Source: an uncultured Clostridia bacterium (GTDB lineage: Bacteria; Bacillota; Clostridia; Oscillospirales; Butyricicoccaceae). From it: a stretch of DNA of 9,834 nucleotides. Positions 7,476-9,834 of the stretch are shown here, piece by piece; the stretch's first letter is position 1; each line of letters begins with the position of its first letter. The translations under genes and the position numbers were made by a program. The DNA lies in NCBI GenBank assembly GCA_910589115.1, contig CAJUSB010000122.1, forward strand, positions 1 to 9,834, written 5' to 3'. A model generated the notes under the pieces. It was not told where the DNA came from, did no database searches, and saw only the letters and a list, made by a program, of their open reading frames with translations.

Positions 7476-7880
7476 ATGAAATCAAAAGTCACCTTGAAAG
7501 AAATTGTTGGGACAAAAATCATTTATGCGGTGCTTCTTGTCTGCTACTATTGGACGTGGGCGAGACGGGATTGGCACAATTATTATGATATCATTCAGAA
7601 TATGGTTGTGATATTTGCCATTCTGTTTTTTATCATGCAGGCAGGCCGCGTTCGCAAGTACGGCAAAGAAAAAAAGGATGAGCAGGCAATTCAGCGCCTC
7701 AATAGAATAGATGCAGCCGGATTAAAAATTATGGTAGCTGCTGCAATCGTCATTGCCTTTGCATCTGCTGTTGCATTCATAGATGGAAGGATGGCGGGGT
7801 ATGCGCTTGTTGGAACCATATTCGCGATTACAGTGATACGCTTCATTTTGTTTTGCTCAATGAGCAGAAAGGAAAGCTGA
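7476..7880 (+). CDS. Unidentified small membrane protein, about four helices
   Basis: I do not recognise the family of this 134-residue product. Hydrophobic segments lie at about 12-28, 38-55, 83-101 and 106-128. They are paired as two hairpins separated by a highly charged loop (about 57-80, GRVRKYGKEKKDEQAIQRLNR). WARRDWHNYYD follows the first helix. There is no signal peptide cleavage site and no catalytic motif. The ATG at 7476 is preceded by GAGGGATG, an acceptable ribosome binding site. It stands alone with its own candidate promoter and a good terminator about 55 nt after the stop, so it is probably monocistronic. Confidence 0.75.
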   Translation: MKSKVTLKEIVGTKIIYAVLLVCYYWTWARRDWHNYYDIIQNMVVIFAILFFIMQAGRVRKYGKEKKDEQAIQRLNRIDAAGLKIMVAAAIVIAFASAVAFIDGRMAGYALVGTIFAITVIRFILFCSMSRKES

Positions 7881-7889
7881 TATACTTTG

Positions 7890-7914
7890 AAAGCCCAATA
7901 AGCAGAGGGGCTTT
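7890..7914 (+). other. Hairpin just after the 7476 gene
   Basis: AAAGCCC (7890-7896) pairs with GGGCTTT (7908-7914) around an 11-nt loop, starting 10 nt after the stop codon. It has only TTT then GC after it, so it is probably a 3' structure ahead of the stronger terminator downstream. Confidence 0.4.
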
Positions 7915-7934
7915 GCAACCTGTGAATATACCCT

Positions 7935-7975
7935 GAAATGACGGTTTTCGAGAAATCGGGAGCCGTCATTTCTTT
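7935..7975 (+). terminator. Rho-independent terminator of the 7476 gene
   Basis: GAAATGACGG (7935-7944) and CCGTCATTTC (7963-7972) form a perfect 10-bp stem, and TTTATCCC follows on the plus strand. The 18-nt loop contains TTTCGAGAAA, which can extend the stem internally. The minus-strand side lacks a T-run, so it serves the plus-strand gene. Confidence 0.65.
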
Positions 7976-8042
7976 ATCCCTGTTGGTAATGCGCAGAAAA
8001 GATACTGACATACGTACAAAGATAAATCAGCGCAGAAAGATA

Positions 8043-8128
8043 AGAAAGGGAGTCCAGAGGGACAAGTCCCTCTGGAGCCCGCCGCAGAGGCGCGGGGTCC
8101 GGGGCAGCGCCCACGGCGTAACGGCAGC
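8043..8128 (+). repeat. Intergenic hairpin repeat, copy 6 (alternative right half)
   Basis: This copy matches copy 5 almost perfectly from GAAAGGGAGTCC through GTAACGGCAGC, with three differences in 85 positions over 8044-8128. It contains H2 (about 8055-8076) and the CCCGC/GCGGG and GGGC/GCCC structures of that subfamily. It lacks H1 and the left arm. It ends 7 nt before the yunB stop codon, so on the minus strand it lies immediately downstream of yunB. Confidence 0.85.
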
Positions 8129-8135
8129 AGAGCAG

Positions 8136-8810
8136 TTAGGGCGTGTAGTCGTTGATTTTACCGAGCAGGCTCTGGCCTGTGTCGTCGATGTAAGTGTAGT
8201 GGTCTGGTACGGTACCGACCAGTACGGTATCCGTTACCGGATAGCGGCTGGTAATCGTTACATCCCGATGGCCAAGCAGCGGAAGAAGCACGCGCACTTC
8301 CGCCGTTACCTCAAGCAGGATGTTGTGACGCGTCTGGTTGATGCCCGCAGAGGAAAAGGCGCTGATAAACTCGGCTTTGGCAAAGCCCAGCCCTGCCATA
8401 CCTACCTGTATGCGCGGCCCCTGACCGGCAAAGTACGCGGGCGCGAACACCGAACCGAGCGGAATTTCTATTATACGGTTTTCCAGCGTGTTGACGGTGT
8501 CGTATACCTCATTGACCATGATTGCTTTCATGCTCCCCATGGTGATTACATCTGTGCGGAGGGCTGTTACATGACTGCTTTCATCGCGTTCAAGCGTGAC
8601 CAGACCTTCGTATGCAGTGCGGTTTTGGTATATTTTGTCCAGCATAGCGCTGTTGATGGCACTCGTGGCAGTGTACTGCGCCTGATTGACCGCGTATTCC
8701 TCGATCATTGGAGATACAAGGCCCAGCGTCAGAGCTGCCGCCGCCAGTACCGGCAGCAACAATGCAAGCAGGAGTCTGCGTTTCCATTTCCCTCTTTTTT
8801 TGCGGCGCAT
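8136..8810 (-). CDS. yunB: Sporulation protein YunB
   Basis: YunB is made in the mother cell during sporulation in Bacillus under sigma-E; its molecular role is not settled. The 224-residue product has a basic N-terminus (MRRKKRGKWKRR), one membrane anchor at about 13-33, and the conserved YunB body. That body includes a helical AINSAMLDKI region (51-60), EIPLGSVF (115-122), GQGPRIQVGM (129-138), AGINQTRHNILLEV (155-168) and DTVLVGTVPDHYTYI (194-208), ending soon after as the family does. The ATG at 8808-8810 has GGAAGGGAGG with an 8-nt gap. I see no clear sigma-E promoter upstream. It is flanked by unrelated genes and appears monocistronic. Its presence argues for an endospore-forming organism. 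Confidence 0.9.
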   Translation of the reverse strand: MRRKKRGKWKRRLLLALLLPVLAAAALTLGLVSPMIEEYAVNQAQYTATSAINSAMLDKIYQNRTAYEGLVTLERDESSHVTALRTDVITMGSMKAIMVNEVYDTVNTLENRIIEIPLGSVFAPAYFAGQGPRIQVGMAGLGFAKAEFISAFSSAGINQTRHNILLEVTAEVRVLLPLLGHRDVTITSRYPVTDTVLVGTVPDHYTYIDDTGQSLLGKINDYTP

Positions 8811-8836
8811 GGCCTTTGCCTCCCTTCCTTTTCAGA

Positions 8837-8884
8837 CGTGCTGATCGGCTGGATGGTTCACTTCTGATTCTATTTTTCAGCACG
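8837..8884. other. 8-bp inverted repeat in the yunB leader region
   Basis: CGTGCTGA (8837-8844) and TCAGCACG (8877-8884) are perfect inverted repeats with a 32-nt interior, 27 bp upstream of the yunB start. This could be a leader-RNA stem or a spaced operator for yunB. It lacks other supporting signals. Confidence 0.35.
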
Positions 8885-8935
8885 CACTTAGTTTACGAGG
8901 CTGTGCAGTAAAAAAGAAGGACAAATTTCTCTGAT

Positions 8936-8950
8936 GGCTGCGATGCAGCC
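8936..8950. other. Short inverted repeat between yunB and the 9013 gene
   Basis: GGCTGC (8936-8941) and GCAGCC (8945-8950) form a 6-bp stem with a 3-nt centre. It lies 15 bp upstream of the -35 box of the plus-strand promoter at 8966-8994, so an operator is conceivable. No T-run follows on either strand. Confidence 0.35.
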
Positions 8951-8965
8951 CTTAATAGACGGATA

Positions 8966-8994
8966 TTGACAGCGTTAGGGGGCGGTGCTATACT
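8966..8994 (+). promoter_or_regulatory. Sigma-A-type promoter of the 9013 gene
   Basis: TTGACA (8966-8971) and TATACT (8989-8994) are exactly 17 nt apart, a near-consensus promoter. Transcription should start around 9001, only about 12 nt before the ATG at 9013. The leader would therefore be little more than the AAAAGGGG ribosome binding site. Confidence 0.75.
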
Positions 8995-9012
8995 TCCCTG
9001 TAAAAGGGGCTG

Positions 9013-9417
9013 ATGAAAAGTGCATCAGGTTTACAATATATGAAACGCCTTTGGAGACAGCGGTTTTGGCGTTATCTTTGCACCATACCGCTATATGATT
9101 TGCTGATTTATATGCTCTGTATGGGCTGGCTGCCGGACTGCCTGACCGACCTGATTGTGCCGCTGATGATTGGCGGATTGATGCTGTTGGGAATCATTGG
9201 CGGAGCGGTCTGGGCTGGCCTGCCAGGATTGCGCTGGTACACAGCTGCGATATACACGCTGCTTTCGGTGCTGATTTTTCCGCTGACATGGCTGTTTTTG
9301 GATGCCGGAATGATTGATGTGTTCCTTCTGTCCTTTTTCATGCTGAGCTGTCAGCAGGGGATGGGGTTTGCGCTCGGGGCGTGGTGCCGTATATCAATTG
9401 CCCGCGAAAAGATGTAA
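9013..9417 (+). CDS. Unidentified small membrane protein, about four helices
   Basis: I do not recognise the family of this 134-residue product. After a basic, Trp/Arg-rich N-terminus (MKRLWRQRFWR from Met10), hydrophobic segments lie at about 22-39, 44-68, 76-96 and 100-125, followed by a short charged tail (REKM). The second segment is glycine-rich (MIGGLMLLGIIGGAVWAG). No catalytic motif is visible. The ATG at 9013 is used because AAAAGGGG precedes it and a consensus promoter sits just upstream; Met10 (9040) has no ribosome binding site. It is divergent from yunB. Despite the same length, it is not obviously related to the 7476 product. Confidence 0.75.
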   Translation: MKSASGLQYMKRLWRQRFWRYLCTIPLYDLLIYMLCMGWLPDCLTDLIVPLMIGGLMLLGIIGGAVWAGLPGLRWYTAAIYTLLSVLIFPLTWLFLDAGMIDVFLLSFFMLSCQQGMGFALGAWCRISIAREKM

Positions 9418-9437
9418 AGCCCCCCAAATGCGGGGCT
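9418..9437 (+). other. Hairpin immediately after the 9013 gene stop
   Basis: AGCCCC (9418-9423) pairs with GGGGCT (9432-9437) and begins directly after the TAA. No T-run follows (GACTGTGTGG), so it is at best a weak terminator or an mRNA 3'-end stabiliser. Confidence 0.4.
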
Positions 9438-9441
9438 GACT

Positions 9442-9651
9442 GTGTGGATTCTTGGGTGTTTCCGTATGTTCCTTGCGAGATGGAAGGATTGGCATATTCG
9501 TCCATATTATATTAAGTGCGTCCAGTTGCTGGCAGCGGCTGCGGTGCTGCTCAGACTGGGAGGCTGGGAATCTTTGTATGACAGTATATGGTTGGAAATT
9601 ACGCGGTATAACACATCAAAAAAGGAAGTAATGACTTTTTTGCGGTTTTAA
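9442..9651 (+). CDS. Possible small membrane-associated protein (69 residues)
   Basis: An open frame begins at a GTG (9442) and ends with TAA at 9649-9651. An internal ATG at 9466 is an alternative. The product has basic and aromatic residues up front (FLARWKDWHIRPYYIK), one modest hydrophobic segment (about 28-40) and a mixed C-terminus (ITRYNTSKKEVMTFLRF). Neither start has a clear ribosome binding site, and the frame begins only 24 nt after the previous gene's stop, so coupling is possible. It could be a real small protein, the remnant of a larger one, or chance. Confidence 0.35.
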   Translation: MWILGCFRMFLARWKDWHIRPYYIKCVQLLAAAAVLLRLGGWESLYDSIWLEITRYNTSKKEVMTFLRF

Positions 9652-9726
9652 GGTCGCTTTCCGACGGGAATTGCGTGTTTTTGTAACTGTTTGCCGCTGA
9701 TTGTAGGGCGGCGTCAGATGCTACAG

Positions 9727-9796
9727 AAAAAGGTCGAAAAAATTTTTAAGAAATTTCGAAAAAACTGTTGACATTCTGTGAACCCCGTGGTATTAT
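9727..9796 (+). promoter_or_regulatory. Strong promoter with phased A-tracts, reading out of the window
   Basis: TTGACA (9768-9773) and TATTAT (9791-9796) are 17 nt apart. Upstream are A-tracts at 9727-9731, 9737-9742, 9751-9753 and 9759-9764, with centres about 10-11 bp apart. That spacing should bend the DNA and act like an UP element. The downstream leader (GCTGACCGGCACGAAAG) has no start codon before the window ends. The design resembles promoters of rRNA or other stable-RNA operons in Clostridia, but the transcript's identity is not visible. Confidence 0.7.
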
Positions 9797-9834
9797 AAAT
9801 AAGCTGACCGGCACGAAAGAAAACAAAAAGTTCT

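Noticed and set aside
7938..8867. 309-codon plus-strand frame opposite yunB
   Set aside because: It runs through a terminator, a repeat copy and the antisense of yunB. The conserved YunB motifs are on the minus strand.

Overview
The window looks like chromosomal DNA from a spore-forming, moderate-GC member of the Clostridia, probably an Oscillospiraceae/Ruminococcaceae-type gut bacterium. This rests on three things: the dgt-dnaG-rpoD order, a YunB-type sporulation protein, and AAGGAGG-type ribosome binding sites with sigma-A-like promoters. The organism assignment is inference from gene content and style, not from a search.

Layout. Positions 1-78 hold the last codons of a membrane protein that starts outside the window. 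The minus strand from 4995 down to 587 carries the macromolecular-synthesis cluster: dgt (dGTPase-like HD phosphohydrolase), dnaG (primase) and rpoD (primary sigma factor). dnaG and rpoD overlap by 4 nt (ATGA). A bidirectional-type terminator lies at 274-295. On the plus strand, 5446-6932 encodes a DUF362 protein and an ECF-type transporter S component, apparently one operon. It sits behind a promoter with MerR-family geometry: a 19-bp spacer containing a TGGAGT/ACTCCA dyad. Next come an unknown four-helix membrane protein (7476-7880, +) with a good terminator, yunB (8136-8810, -), a second unknown four-helix membrane protein (9013-9417, +) with a textbook promoter, and a doubtful 69-codon ORF. 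The window ends with a strong promoter preceded by phased A-tracts, firing out of the window and possibly driving a stable-RNA operon.

The most striking feature is a family of six intergenic repeats, at about 316-531, 3624-3835, 5191-5278, 6925-7033, 7162-7261 and 8043-8128, in both orientations and never inside a recognised gene body. Two copies are nearly full length (210-212 bp). They have terminal inverted repeats of the form TA-CTCG, 13 nt, TTGCCG, so they look like a MITE. All copies share a 9-bp hairpin, CCAGAGGGA/TCCCTCTGG. Across copies the stems change by paired compensatory substitutions in at least four hairpins, so the fold rather than the sequence appears to be maintained. Two copies (7162-7261, 8043-8128) carry a different right half and form a subfamily. 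One full copy abuts the dnaG ribosome binding site, and a degenerate copy runs into the last codons of the transporter gene.

No CRISPR array, tRNA, rRNA body, transposase or defence gene was recognised.
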